64,000 nt of DNA from Pararhodobacter oceanensis. GTDB taxonomy: Bacteria; Pseudomonadota; Alphaproteobacteria; Rhodobacterales; Rhodobacteraceae. This document shows, piece by piece, positions 54,433 through 63,914 of this stretch (position 1 is the first letter of the stretch; each line of letters opens with the position of its first letter). The position numbers and the translations under genes were made by a program. The stretch spans positions 558,001 through 622,000 of the forward strand of contig NZ_QDKM01000001.1 in NCBI RefSeq assembly GCF_003076755.1. Direction: 5' to 3'. Below the pieces are notes generated by a model that was not told the DNA's origin, did not search any database, and saw only the letters and a program-made list of their open reading frames with translations.

Positions 54433-55149
54433 ATGGCAGTGACCGGACCGGCACAGGAACCCGGAACGCAGGACGAATGGCGCAGGCGCGTGCTCGCGGA
54501 TCCGGGGTTGATCCTCGATGATCCCGAGCTGATGCGCGCCTTGGTGCTGACCTCCGAGCGGGCGATGGGCGGCAATGTCGTCGATCTGCGCGCGATGGCG
54601 ATGGAACGTCTGGAAACGCGGCTGGAACGGCTCGATGAGACCCACCGCGCGGTGATTGCCGCGGCCTATGAAAACCTCTCGGCGACCAATCAGGTGCACC
54701 GCGCCTTTCTGCGCTTGCTGGACGCCGAGAAATTCGATGATTTCGTGCTGGCACTGGGCGGCGATGTCGCCCAGATACTGCGCGTCGACAATCTGCGGCT
54801 GGTGCTGGAAAGCGCCGATACGGGTGGCAATCTGGGGCCGCTCAGCCGCGTCTTGGTGGTGCGCCCCGCCGGTTTTGTCGCCAGCTATATGAGCGCCGGA
54901 CGCCCGACGCCGCCGCGCCCGATTGTGCTGCGTCAAGGCGAGCCTCCGGCGCAGAACCCTTACGGCAACAAGGCCCATGATCTACGCTCCGAGGCGTTGA
55001 TCAGCCTTGATCTGGGCAAGGGCCGCCTGCCCGGTATGCTGGCGATGGGCGCCGAAGACCCGCATCACTTCAAACCCGGTCAAGGCACCGATTTGATTGG
55101 CTTTTTCGCCGGTGCTTTTGAACGGGTTCTGCGTCGCTGGCTGGCATGA
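54433..55149 (+). CDS. DUF484 family protein
   Basis: A 238-residue protein of the DUF484 group, a GAF-like domain of unknown role. It has the family start VLADPGLILDDPELMRALV, a helical VVDLRAMAMERLETRLERLD and a C-terminal GAF-like part (LGPLSRVLVVRP, GRLPGMLAMGAEDPHHFKPG, QGTDLIGFFAGAFERVLRRW). It overlaps xerC by 4 nt (ATGA). DUF484 next to xerC is a recurring pair in proteobacteria. Confidence 0.9.
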   Translation: MAVTGPAQEPGTQDEWRRRVLADPGLILDDPELMRALVLTSERAMGGNVVDLRAMAMERLETRLERLDETHRAVIAAAYENLSATNQVHRAFLRLLDAEKFDDFVLALGGDVAQILRVDNLRLVLESADTGGNLGPLSRVLVVRPAGFVASYMSAGRPTPPRPIVLRQGEPPAQNPYGNKAHDLRSEALISLDLGKGRLPGMLAMGAEDPHHFKPGQGTDLIGFFAGAFERVLRRWLA

Positions 55150-56123
55150 CCGCGACGGGCGGAGCGTCGGCGGGCAGACTGGCGATCAGCCCTGCCCTGC
55201 GCGACGCTTTGGCCACATGGCTGGCGCATCTGGGCGCGCTGAACGAAGCCTCTGACCACACAATCAACGCCTACCGCGCCGATGTGGCGGGGTTTTTGGG
55301 GTTTCTGGCGCTGCATCACGGTGGTGCTGCGGGGCTGGACCAATTGCGCGCTGTCGAGACCCGCGACATGCGCGCATGGATGGCTGCGGCCCGCGCCGAG
55401 GGGCGCAATTCGCGCTCACTGGCCCGCGCGCTCTCCGCGCTCAAGGGGTTTTGTCGCTGGCTTGCCGACCGCGAGGATGATTTCGACCCCACCGCGATCC
55501 TATCCACCCGCGCGCCCCGCCATCAACGCCCGCTGCCCCGCCCCTTGGATGAAGACGCCGCGCGCGAGGTCATGGCGGTGATCAGCGACGATAAATCCGA
55601 ACCTTGGGTGCAGGCCCGCGATGTGGCGGTGGCGACGCTGCTTTATGGTGCCGGTCTGCGGATATCCGAGGCTCTGGGCCTGACCGGTCGCGACGCCGCC
55701 ACCGCCTGCAAAGCCGGTGCCAGCCTGCGCATTCTCGGCAAGGGCGGCAAGGAACGTCTGGTGCCGGTGATCCCCGCCGCCGCCGAAGCCACCGCGCGCT
55801 ATTTGCAGCTCTGCCCCTATCCGGTCGAGCCCGACACGGCCCTCTTCCGCGGGGTCCGCGGCGGGCCGCTCAATCCGCGGATGATCACCCGCGCGATGGA
55901 AGCCGCCCGTCTGCGCCTCGGCCTCCCCGCCAGCGCCACGCCCCATGCGCTGCGCCATTCCTTCGCCACGCATCTGCTGGCGGCGGGTGGTGATCTGCGG
56001 GTGATTCAGGAGCTTCTGGGCCACGCCAAACTCGCCACCACGCAGATCTACACCAGCGTCGATGCCGCACGGCTGATGGAGGTCTATGCCAAGGCCCATC
56101 CCCGCGCCAAATCCACCGACTAG
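55146..56123 (+). CDS. xerC: Tyrosine recombinase XerC
   Basis: Resolves chromosome dimers at dif together with XerD. The 325-residue protein has an N-terminal core-binding (SAM-like) domain and a C-terminal catalytic domain with GAGLRISEALGL (Arg), GKGGKERLVPVI (Lys), HALRHSFATHLL (His-x-x-Arg-His) and TTQIYTSVD (Tyr nucleophile). The DUF484 pairing favours XerC rather than XerD or an integrase. Confidence 0.93.
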   Translation: MTATGGASAGRLAISPALRDALATWLAHLGALNEASDHTINAYRADVAGFLGFLALHHGGAAGLDQLRAVETRDMRAWMAAARAEGRNSRSLARALSALKGFCRWLADREDDFDPTAILSTRAPRHQRPLPRPLDEDAAREVMAVISDDKSEPWVQARDVAVATLLYGAGLRISEALGLTGRDAATACKAGASLRILGKGGKERLVPVIPAAAEATARYLQLCPYPVEPDTALFRGVRGGPLNPRMITRAMEAARLRLGLPASATPHALRHSFATHLLAAGGDLRVIQELLGHAKLATTQIYTSVDAARLMEVYAKAHPRAKSTD

Positions 56124-56348
56124 GCACATCCACTGAATAAAACATCTCGCGCGTCGTGAGATCCGTATTTTGCCCGCAGCCCTCAGGCAACTTCGGCCGC
56201 GCAAATACACGCACACCGGCAGGTAAACTCACTTCAACGCGACAGGCTCCCAGCCGCACCGCCCGTCACCGGCGCGCTGCCGATCAAATTGACCCCGATT
56301 TCCCAAAACGAAGGTTGCTCCTTGGTCGGTTTTTCGACACAAGACCCT

Positions 56349-57044
56349 ATGTCAAAGACCTTTCGCGCCTATTTCGTCCATATGTTCACCGCCACCGGCG
56401 CCGTTTTCGCGATGCTCGCGATGCTGGCCGCCGCCGATGCCGAATGGAGCCTGATGTTCCTCTGGCTGGTCGTCGCGCTGATCGTCGACGGCGTGGATGG
56501 CCCGATGGCGCGCAAATACGACGTCAAATCCAAAGCCCCGATCATCGACGGCGTGCTGTTGGACCTGATCATCGACTATCTGACCTATGTCTTCATCCCC
56601 GCCTTCGCGCTGTTCAACTCGGGGCTCTTGCCCGGCTGGACCGGCTGGGCGGCAATCGTGGTGATCACCTTTGCCAGCGTGCTCTATTTCTCGGACACGC
56701 GGATGAAGACCAGCGACGCGTCGTTTTCCGGCTTTCCCGGCTGTTGGAATATGTTCGCGGTGGTGGTTTTCGCCGTTCAACCCGATTTCTGGATCATTCT
56801 GGCGCTGACTATCGTGCTGTCGGTGGCGATGTTCCTGCCGATCAAATTCGTCCATCCGATGCGCACCAGACGCTGGCAGGTGATCACCCTGCCAATGGCA
56901 CTGGGCTGGACCGGCTTTGCCATCTGGGCCGCTTGGCTAGACTTCCAAGAGCCGCAACTGGTCACCATCGGGCTGATCGTGACCTCGTTTTACCTGATGG
57001 TCGCAGGCGCGCTGCAACAAGTGATTTTCCGCGAAAAGCTGTAA
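56349..57044 (+). CDS. pcs: Phosphatidylcholine synthase
   Basis: Makes phosphatidylcholine from CDP-diacylglycerol and choline in the inner membrane. The 231-residue protein has the CDP-alcohol phosphotransferase motif as DGVDGPMARKYDVKSKAP with IIDGVLLDLIIDYLTYVFIP following, the bacterial Pcs form, and about seven membrane spans. The ATG at 56349 gives MSKTFRAYFVHMFT, a typical Pcs start; an upstream TTG adds 20 residues without hydrophobic character. Confidence 0.92.
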   Translation: MSKTFRAYFVHMFTATGAVFAMLAMLAAADAEWSLMFLWLVVALIVDGVDGPMARKYDVKSKAPIIDGVLLDLIIDYLTYVFIPAFALFNSGLLPGWTGWAAIVVITFASVLYFSDTRMKTSDASFSGFPGCWNMFAVVVFAVQPDFWIILALTIVLSVAMFLPIKFVHPMRTRRWQVITLPMALGWTGFAIWAAWLDFQEPQLVTIGLIVTSFYLMVAGALQQVIFREKL

Positions 57045-57066
57045 ACGCAGCCTAACGCGCCTCGGG

Positions 57067-57903
57067 TTAAAACCGCGTTAAGATCACCCCTGCGACGATC
57101 AACAGGGCCGCCGCCGCCTTGCCGCGGTCCATCCGCTCGCCGAAAAACCACCAGCCGATCAGCACCGCAAACAGGATCGAGGTCTCGCGCAGCGCGCCGA
57201 CCAAGGCAATCGGCGCCAGCGTCATCGCCCAGACCGCAATCGCATAGGCGCCAAAGGATGCCGCCGCCGCGACCAGCCCAAAGCCCCAGGCCCGCGCGTC
57301 GGCGCGCAGCACCACGCTGCCCTTCAGCGCGATGATCGCGGGCGTATAGAACAGCGCCGCCAGCAGCATTAACCATCCGACATAGGCCAGCGGCTCACCC
57401 GAGACCCGGGCGCCCAACCCATCGGCCAGCGTATAGCCCGCCGTCGCCACAGCCGCGCCCAAAGCAAAGGGCAAGAGCCGGCGCGGCTCGCCGTTGCGCA
57501 GCACCCCATGCGCCATCAAGGCAATGCCGCCGCCCAGCACCAAGATCCCCCAGACCTCGGCCCCCTCGGGCGAGTCGCTGAGGAATAACAAGCTGATCAC
57601 CAACACAATCATCGGCGCCGTGCCGCGCGCAATCGGGTAAACGCGGCTCAGGTCGCCCTGCTCATAGGCGTAGGCCAGAAACAATTGATAGGCCATATGG
57701 ATCAGCCCCGAGGCAAAAAGCCAGGGCCAGACCTCGGGCGCGGGAAAGGGGAAAAACAGCGCCACCGCCAAGCCGAACAGCGCCTGCCCGACGGTCAGGA
57801 TGAACATCGAGGTCTGTTTGCTGAGGCCGGTCTTGATGATCGCGTTCCAGCCCGCGTGCATCACTGCGGCCAGCATGACGGCCAGAAATACGCCTATCGT
57901 CAC
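57067..57903 (-). CDS. DMT family (EamA) transporter
   Basis: A 278-residue inner-membrane carrier with ten predicted spans in two EamA-like halves: FLAVMLAAVMHAGWNAIIK at the N-terminus, RVYPIARGTAPMIVLVISL in the first half, GALRETSILFAVLIGWWFFGER in the second. Substrate unknown (amino acids, drugs or metabolites in this superfamily). Start is GTG at 57903 with AGGGGTGA about 6 nt upstream. It is convergent with pcs. Confidence 0.88.
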   Translation of the reverse strand: MTIGVFLAVMLAAVMHAGWNAIIKTGLSKQTSMFILTVGQALFGLAVALFFPFPAPEVWPWLFASGLIHMAYQLFLAYAYEQGDLSRVYPIARGTAPMIVLVISLLFLSDSPEGAEVWGILVLGGGIALMAHGVLRNGEPRRLLPFALGAAVATAGYTLADGLGARVSGEPLAYVGWLMLLAALFYTPAIIALKGSVVLRADARAWGFGLVAAAASFGAYAIAVWAMTLAPIALVGALRETSILFAVLIGWWFFGERMDRGKAAAALLIVAGVILTRF

Positions 57904-57992
57904 CGCTCACCCCTGCAGTAAATCCTTCACATGTGACAGATCATAGAATGCGGCGGCGGCCAAGGGCCGCCGGACAGAAACAGGCGCGATGC

Positions 57993-58020
57993 AAAAAGGG
58001 CGGCCCGTTTAGGACCGCCC
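57993..58020 (-). terminator. Terminator of ileS
   Basis: On the minus strand GGGCGGTCC / GGGCCGCCC forms a stem with a TAAAC loop and TTTTT follows. It is about 40 bp after the ileS stop. Confidence 0.8.
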
Positions 58021-58061
58021 GATCTACCGTTAACCCATCTCTTGATTAACCCAGTTCGTGG

Positions 58062-61001
58062 TTAACCCAGCGCGTCGCTGCAGCGTTTGCAGGTCGCGGG
58101 GTGCTTATGGGTGCCAACATCGGGCAGGATTTTCCAGCAGCGCTGGCATTTCTCGCCCTCGGCATGGGCAAAGCTCACCGCGACACCCTCCACGTCCTCC
58201 ATGGTGAACGACTCCTCGGGCGCCGGATCGGTGCTGAGCGTCAGGTCCGAGGTGATGCAGAGCGTCGCGAAACGGTCCTTGTCGGTGATGATCTGCGCCA
58301 GTTCCGGCGACAGATAGACCGTCGGCGCGGCTTCAAGGCTGGCGCCGATGGTCTTGGCGCGGCGCTCGACTTCCAGCGCGCCGGTGACCACACGGCGCAC
58401 CGCCCGCAGCTTCAGTGACCGCGCCGCCAGCTCGGGGTCGAGCCAGTCCGCAGGCGTCTCCATAAAGTCATGCAGATGCACCGAGCCGCCCTCTTCGGGG
58501 AAACGCGACAGCCAGACATCCTCGGTGGTGAAGGGCAGGATCGGGGCCAGCCAAGTGGTCAACCGGTGGAATACCGCGTCGATCACCGTTAGCGCCGATT
58601 GCCGCAGAGTGCTGCCCATCGGATCGCAATAAAGCGCGTCCTTGCGGATGTCGAAATAGAACGCCGAGAGATCCGTGGTGGCAAAGCTGAACAGCGCCTG
58701 AAACACGCCCTGAAAATCATGGCTGGCGTAGCCTTTGCGCACCACCACGTCCAGTTCCGCCAGCTTGTGCAGGATCAACTGCTCAAGCTCGGGCATATCC
58801 GCCCGCGCCACGGGCTGCGCCGCGTCATAACCGTTCAGCGCGCCCAGCATGAACCGCAGGGTGTTACGCAAACGCCGGTAGCTATCGGCCACACCTTTCA
58901 GGATTTCCGGCCCGATCCGCTGGTCGGCGGTGAAATCGACCTGCGCCACCCAGAGCCGCAGGATATCGGCGCCATATTGCTTGACGATCTCTTCCGGGAC
59001 GATGGTGTTGCCGATGGATTTGGACATTTTCATGCCCTTCTCATCCAGCGTAAACCCATGCGTCACCACCTGCCGGTAAGGCGCACGCCCCTTGGTGCCA
59101 CAGGCTTGTAGCATCGAGGAATGAAACCAGCCGCGGTGCTGGTCGGTGCCCTCAAGGTAGACATCGGCGATCCCGTCGGCGGTGCCGTCTTCACGGTCGC
59201 GCAGCACGAATGCATGGGTCGAGCCCGAGTCGAACCAGACATCGAGAATGTCAAAAACCTGCTCATAGGCTTCGGGATTATGCAGGTCTTTCAACACCCG
59301 CTCTTTGAATCCTTGCACATACCAGACATCCGCGCCTTCGGCCTCGAATGCCTGACAAATCCGCGCATTCACCTGCGGGTCACGCAGCAAATACTCCGCA
59401 TCGGTGGGTTTCGCGCCCTTTTTGACAAAGCAGGTCAGCGGCACGCCCCATGCGCGTTGACGCGAGAGCACCCAGTCAGGGCGGTTCTCGATCATCGAAT
59501 AGAGCCGGTTGCGGCCGGTCTTCGGCGTCCATGTCACCAGCGCGTCGATCGAGGTCAGCGCCCGCTCACGGATCGTGGTGCCGTGCTCATCCATCCCGTC
59601 GCCCAGCGGCCGGTCGATGGCGACAAACCACTGCGGCGTGTTGCGAAAGATCACCGGCGCTTTCGAGCGCCACGAATGCGGATAGGAGTGTTTGATCTTG
59701 CCACGCGCCAACAAACCGCCGACCTCGGCGAGTTTTGTGATCACAGCCGAATTCGCGTCACCCTCCCACGGGTTCGCCTTGTTCTTTTTGTTCAGGCTCT
59801 CGCGCAGGATCGCCTTGCCACCAAAGAACGGCAGATCGTCGCGGAAACGCCCGTCCTCCATCACGTTATAGGTGATCACCTGTTCCAGCATGCCGAGATC
59901 GCGGTAAAGCTCGAACTCCTCCATCCCGTGGCTCGGCGCGCAATGGACAAAGCCGGTGCCCTCGTCATCAGTGACGAAGTCGGCGGCGCGGAAATCGCGG
60001 ATATCATCCCATTCGCCGCCCGCGCCCTCAACACCGTGCAGCGGATGGCGCAAGCCCTTGATCTGGCTCGCATCCACATCGCCCACACGGCGATACATCC
60101 CGTCCTCAAGTCGCGCGCGGGTCAGCACATCCTCGGCCAGCTTGTCGGCCAGCAAATACCGGTCACCGACATTCACCCACGACTCCTCGGGGCAATCGGT
60201 GATCTCATAGATGCCGTAGGCAATATCCTTGCCGAAAACCACGCCCTTGTTCGACGGGATCGTCCAGGGCGTCGTCGTCCAGATCACCAGTTGCGCGCCC
60301 TCAAGCGCCGGATCATCGGTCTGATCGACGGTGAATTTCACCCAGATCGTAAAGCTTTCCTTGTCGTGATATTCGACTTCGGCCTCGGCCAGCGCGGTTT
60401 TCTCGACCGGCGACCACATGACGGGCTTCGAGCCTTGATAGAGCGAGCCGTTCATCAGGAACTTCTGGAATTCCTCGGCAATCACCGCCTCGGCGTGGTA
60501 ATTCATCGTCAGATACGGATCGTCCCAATTGCCGGTGACGCCCAGCCGCTTGAACTCGGCGCGTTGCACGTCGATCCAGCCCTCGGCGAATTTGCGGCAT
60601 TCCTGACGGAAGGCGACGATATCGACGTCGTCCTTATCCAGCCCCTTGGCGCGGTATTGCTCTTCGATCTTCCACTCAATGGGCAGCCCGTGGCAATCCC
60701 AACCCGGCACATAACGCGCGTCATGCCCCATCATCTGGTGGCTGCGCACCACCATATCTTTCAGCACTTTGTTCAGCGCATGGCCGATGTGCAGATGGCC
60801 GTTCGCATAGGGCGGGCCGTCATGCAGGGTAAAGGGCGTGCGGCCTCCGGCTTTGGCCTTGTCGCGCAGTCGGTCATAGATGCCGATGCTCTCCCAATGC
60901 GCCAGCCAGTCAGGCTCGCGCTGCGGCAGACCTGCGCGCATCGGAAAATCGGTTTGGGGCAGAAACAGGGTGTCTTTATAGTCGGGCATATCGGCACACA
61001 T
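58062..61001 (-). CDS. ileS: Isoleucine--tRNA ligase
   Basis: Class I synthetase charging tRNA-Ile, with editing of misactivated valine. The 979-residue protein has GPPYANGHLHIGHALNKVLK (HIGH), WDCHGLPIE, the editing domain with VIWTTTPWTIPSN, KMSKSIGNTI (KMSKS), and a C-terminal zinc finger CQRCWKILPDVG ... CKRC. I chose the ATG at 61001 (MCADMPDYKDTLFLPQTDFP), with GGAG 8 nt upstream; the longer frame adds an unlikely N-terminus. Full-length bacterial type. Confidence 0.96.
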   Translation of the reverse strand: MCADMPDYKDTLFLPQTDFPMRAGLPQREPDWLAHWESIGIYDRLRDKAKAGGRTPFTLHDGPPYANGHLHIGHALNKVLKDMVVRSHQMMGHDARYVPGWDCHGLPIEWKIEEQYRAKGLDKDDVDIVAFRQECRKFAEGWIDVQRAEFKRLGVTGNWDDPYLTMNYHAEAVIAEEFQKFLMNGSLYQGSKPVMWSPVEKTALAEAEVEYHDKESFTIWVKFTVDQTDDPALEGAQLVIWTTTPWTIPSNKGVVFGKDIAYGIYEITDCPEESWVNVGDRYLLADKLAEDVLTRARLEDGMYRRVGDVDASQIKGLRHPLHGVEGAGGEWDDIRDFRAADFVTDDEGTGFVHCAPSHGMEEFELYRDLGMLEQVITYNVMEDGRFRDDLPFFGGKAILRESLNKKNKANPWEGDANSAVITKLAEVGGLLARGKIKHSYPHSWRSKAPVIFRNTPQWFVAIDRPLGDGMDEHGTTIRERALTSIDALVTWTPKTGRNRLYSMIENRPDWVLSRQRAWGVPLTCFVKKGAKPTDAEYLLRDPQVNARICQAFEAEGADVWYVQGFKERVLKDLHNPEAYEQVFDILDVWFDSGSTHAFVLRDREDGTADGIADVYLEGTDQHRGWFHSSMLQACGTKGRAPYRQVVTHGFTLDEKGMKMSKSIGNTIVPEEIVKQYGADILRLWVAQVDFTADQRIGPEILKGVADSYRRLRNTLRFMLGALNGYDAAQPVARADMPELEQLILHKLAELDVVVRKGYASHDFQGVFQALFSFATTDLSAFYFDIRKDALYCDPMGSTLRQSALTVIDAVFHRLTTWLAPILPFTTEDVWLSRFPEEGGSVHLHDFMETPADWLDPELAARSLKLRAVRRVVTGALEVERRAKTIGASLEAAPTVYLSPELAQIITDKDRFATLCITSDLTLSTDPAPEESFTMEDVEGVAVSFAHAEGEKCQRCWKILPDVGTHKHPATCKRCSDALG

Positions 61002-61348
61002 ATCGTGGGCTCCGGTCATCTGGGGATTTGAATGTGAATTAGCAAAGCGCGGCGTATAGCTCCATACGCCTTTTCCCGGCCACTCTGGATCAGAGCGCCG
61101 GGCTGCTAATTCGTATGATGATCGGGCCAAGCGGCAGATGGCGATACGTCATGAGGGTTCTATACGCCGCGATCCGGCGGGGGGCAACGGGGCCAGCGGC
61201 CCGGCTGGCGAGGAAATGCAGCCGTTGCAGGCCCGGATTGCCACGTACTTGGCTAAACGGCGGGCAAACCGGGGGGCAAATCGGCGCAATTAACCCTGTT
61301 TTCACAGTTTCATGTTGCAATCATCCGGCGCAATGCGATTATTACCGT
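61002..61348. other. 347 bp divergent upstream region
   Basis: Between ileS (-) and the HpaR-like regulator gene (+), no gene evident. TTGCAA at 61315 with an A/T-rich ATTATT 17 bp further may be the promoter of the regulator; TTGC...GCAA (61315-61333) is a weak inverted repeat that could be its operator. I see no T-box-like structure for ileS. Confidence 0.35.
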
Positions 61349-61867
61349 ATGAAAGCACAGCCAAACGCCGATCCGACTCACCCCACCGCCGCCACCCCAA
61401 CCGCTGGCAGCGCAGGCATTCCTTCGGGGCGCGAATATTACGAGCGCTCTCTGACCGTGGCGCTGCTCAGGGCGCGCGAGTCGACGATGCGGCGGTTCAA
61501 ACGCTATGCCGATGCCGAGGATATGACCCTGCCGCAATGGCGCGTTTTGCGGGCGCTGGCCGATGGCGAGCCTCTGGATGCCGGCACCCTATGCCAGCGC
61601 TGCGTGATCCTGCCGCCCTCGCTGACCCGTATCCTGCGCGCGCTGGCCGAACGCGGGCTGATCCTGCAGGTCGCCTGTTCGGATGCGCGCCGCCATATGG
61701 TCACGCTGACCCCCAAGGGCAAGGCGCTGTTTGACGATCTGGTGGTGCAATCCGAGGAAACCCGCCGCGAGATTGATCAGGCGTTCGGCACGGAAAAGAT
61801 GCAGCTTTTGCTCGATCTGCTCAATGAGTTGCGCGAGATCACCGAGGATCTGCCCGATCCCGAATGA
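61349..61867 (+). CDS. MarR family regulator, HpaR-like
   Basis: A 172-residue winged-helix repressor. After a Thr/Pro/Ala-rich head of about 28 residues it follows HpaR closely in order: SLTVALLRARESTMRRF, LPQWRVLRALADGEPLD, LCQRCVILPPSLTRILRALAERGLI and ACSDARRHMVTLTPKGKALF. HpaR represses homoprotocatechuate degradation genes in response to aromatic ligands, but no hpa genes are in the window. The ATG is at 61349 without an SD I can see. Confidence 0.87.
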   Translation: MKAQPNADPTHPTAATPTAGSAGIPSGREYYERSLTVALLRARESTMRRFKRYADAEDMTLPQWRVLRALADGEPLDAGTLCQRCVILPPSLTRILRALAERGLILQVACSDARRHMVTLTPKGKALFDDLVVQSEETRREIDQAFGTEKMQLLLDLLNELREITEDLPDPE

Positions 61868-61933
61868 CCGCTCCGGCGCGCGTTAACCACGCCGCCCCCT
61901 GCCCGAAGACCCTGCCTGCACCCCATACCCGCC

Positions 61934-62497
61934 TCAGGCGCGGCCCGAGATCGACGACAGGCTGACCGGATCCACGCCCATAGATTTCAGCGCATCCAGC
62001 CATTGATGCTCACCGGGTTTCGGGTCGAAAATCAGCGATTGCGGGGCCTTGCAGGTGAGCCAGGCGTTCTGCGCGATCTCTGCCTCCAACTGCCCCGGAC
62101 CCCAGCCCGAATAGCCCAGCATCAACAGCCAGTCCTTCGGCCCCTTGCCCTCGGCAATCACCTTCAGGATCTCGGTCGAGGCGCTCAGCACCAGCCCCTC
62201 GCCAATCTCTTGCCCGCTGGGGTCGTCATCGGCGCTGCCCGCATGCAGCACAAAGCCGCGCTGGGTCTCCACCGGCCCGCCCAGCATCACCGGCGTCGAG
62301 GCGAGTTTACCATGATCCTCAACCCCCACCTGATCGAGCACGCTGGCCATCGTCGGCTGCGTCATCGGCCGGTTCAGCACCAGCCCGAAGGCGCCTTCGG
62401 AACTATGCGCGCAGAGGAAAATCACACTATGTTCGAAACGCGGATCGGCCATCGCCGGCGTCGAAATCAGGATGTCGCCTGTCAGATCAAAATCCAT
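61934..62497 (-). CDS. YqgE/AlgH family protein
   Basis: A 187-residue protein of the UPF0301 (YqgE/AlgH) family, whose function is not settled. It shows LTGDILISTPAMADPRFEHSVIFLCAHSSEGAFGLVLNRPM in parts (GDILISTPAM, FGLVLNRPM), VMLGGPVETQRGFVLH, and a C-terminal LMLGYSGWGPGQLEAEI, LTCKAP. It converges with the HpaR-like gene and diverges from the next gene. Confidence 0.92.
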   Translation of the reverse strand: MDFDLTGDILISTPAMADPRFEHSVIFLCAHSSEGAFGLVLNRPMTQPTMASVLDQVGVEDHGKLASTPVMLGGPVETQRGFVLHAGSADDDPSGQEIGEGLVLSASTEILKVIAEGKGPKDWLLMLGYSGWGPGQLEAEIAQNAWLTCKAPQSLIFDPKPGEHQWLDALKSMGVDPVSLSSISGRA

Positions 62498-62629
62498 AAC
62501 CGGTTCTTATGCCCTGCTCTTAACCTTGGCCCCAACTCTGGCCCGCCGCCGCGCGAAAGCCAAGAGCAGGCGGGGCTGCTAACGCTGTTTTTACTTTCCC
62601 CCGGCAGGCTTGGTGGTATTGCTGGCGGT

Positions 62630-63538
62630 ATGAAGAACATCGTTAAGCATCTGGCCACTGCGGCCCACCGCGCTTTGGCCCATCTGCCTATGGGCCAGCG
62701 CCGCACCTCTCCGCCCCTGCCCGCCGTTATTCTCGCCTCTGGTTTGGGATTGGGGCTGGGGCTGGGATTGGCGGCGCCGGTGGTGGCGCAGCAATCCGGC
62801 GGGCTTGGCGCGGTGGTGCAGGCCGATATCCTGCCCGGCTGGCAGACCGCGCAGGGCACGCGGATGGCGGCGCTGCGGCTGCGCATGGCGCCGGGCTGGC
62901 ACACCTATTGGCGGGTGCCGGGGGATGCCGGGATCGCGCCGCGGCTGAACTGGTCGCAATCGCAAAATATCCAGAGCATCGAGGCGATCTGGCCGCGCCC
63001 TGAGATCATCGACCAGAACGGGTTGCGCAGTTTCGGCTTTACCGAAGAACTGATCCTGCCGCTGCGCATCACCCCGCGTGATGCCGCCCGCCCGATGGCG
63101 ATCATCGGCGAATTGAACATCGGTGTGTGCCGCGACACCTGCGTGCCGGCGGATCTACAGGTCAGCGGCGCCCTGCGCGGGGGCGGTGCCGAGGACGGGC
63201 GGATCGCGGGTGCGCTGGGTCAGGGCGCGCAGCCCGCCGAACGCCACGGTTTGCAACGCGCCACTTGCCGTTTGGAGCCAACCCGGCGCGGCGCCCGTCT
63301 GACCCTGCGCGCGACCCTGCCGCCGGTCGGCGCGCAAGAGCAAATCATCATGGAATTGCCCGGCTCGGGCTATTGGATTTCCAACAGCCGAACATGGCGC
63401 GAGGGCGGGGATCTGGTCGCCGAAGCCCGCATCCGCGACCCCGAACGCGGCGCCGTCGGAATCAACCGCTCGGCGGTCAGCTTCACCATCCTGTCGGGCA
63501 GCCAGATGATCGAAGCCCAAGGCTGCACCGCGGGTTAA
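62630..63538 (+). CDS. DsbD N-terminal-domain-like secreted protein
   Basis: A 302-residue exported protein. The leader has a hydrophobic, Gly/Leu-repeat stretch (SGLGLGLGLGLAAPVVAQ). The mature part matches the DsbD alpha/disulfide corrector type domain: MAPGWHTYWRVPGDAGIAP, NWSQSQNIQSIEAIWPRP, GELNIGVCRDTCVP (two cysteines, CRDTC) and YWISNSRTW. It lacks the membrane and thioredoxin parts of DsbD, so it may partner a CcdA-like reductase elsewhere. It starts at ATG 62630. Two A repeats follow. Confidence 0.82.
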   Translation: MKNIVKHLATAAHRALAHLPMGQRRTSPPLPAVILASGLGLGLGLGLAAPVVAQQSGGLGAVVQADILPGWQTAQGTRMAALRLRMAPGWHTYWRVPGDAGIAPRLNWSQSQNIQSIEAIWPRPEIIDQNGLRSFGFTEELILPLRITPRDAARPMAIIGELNIGVCRDTCVPADLQVSGALRGGGAEDGRIAGALGQGAQPAERHGLQRATCRLEPTRRGARLTLRATLPPVGAQEQIIMELPGSGYWISNSRTWREGGDLVAEARIRDPERGAVGINRSAVSFTILSGSQMIEAQGCTAG

Positions 63539-63615
63539 CCTGTTGGGGCGGACGAACAAAGAACCGGCAGCCTCGTCACGGGGTCTGCCCTCCTCCCAAC
63601 AATTCAACCTACTGG

Positions 63616-63762
63616 CCCGGGGGCACCCCGGGCCGCGCCCGACCCTCCCCCCCGGGAGGGCGCCATGGCGATGACGGGAGAGGCTCGCGCGGCATTCGTG
63701 CTTTTGAGTGCACCGCCTTGTGGCGAGGATGGGGCGCCCACCCAGGGTCAGGCGCGTCCCTT
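63616..63762 (+). repeat. Repeat family A, copy 8
   Basis: CCCGGGGGCACCCCGGGCC, GCGCCCGACCCTCC, CCCCCCGGGAGGGCGCCATG, a middle with TTCGTGCTTTTGAGTGCACC, and GCGCCCACCCAGGGTCAGG. It starts 78 bp after the DsbD-like gene. Confidence 0.85.
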
Positions 63763-63914
63763 CTCGCTTTACAGAGACTTCGGAACAAAGCGCTTCAAAG
63801 ACCACAGCGCCCAGAAGCTAGCCGCACCCCGCAAATGCTGACGCCCCAAAGGCAAGCCCGAGCAACACCCCAGCCCACCGCTGCCCTCATCAGAGCAACA
63901 TCCCCACCGTCACG

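Noticed and set aside
53709-54575. N-terminal extension of PriA through a continuous frame
   Set aside because: This part is antisense to the transaldolase gene and not PriA-like; the conserved N-terminus starts near 53708.
55146-56123. Phage integrase marking an island
   Set aside because: Pairing with DUF484, full XerC motifs and no tRNA or attachment site next to it make it the housekeeping recombinase.
59121-61031. 636-codon plus-strand frame
   Set aside because: Antisense to ileS, no recognisable domain.
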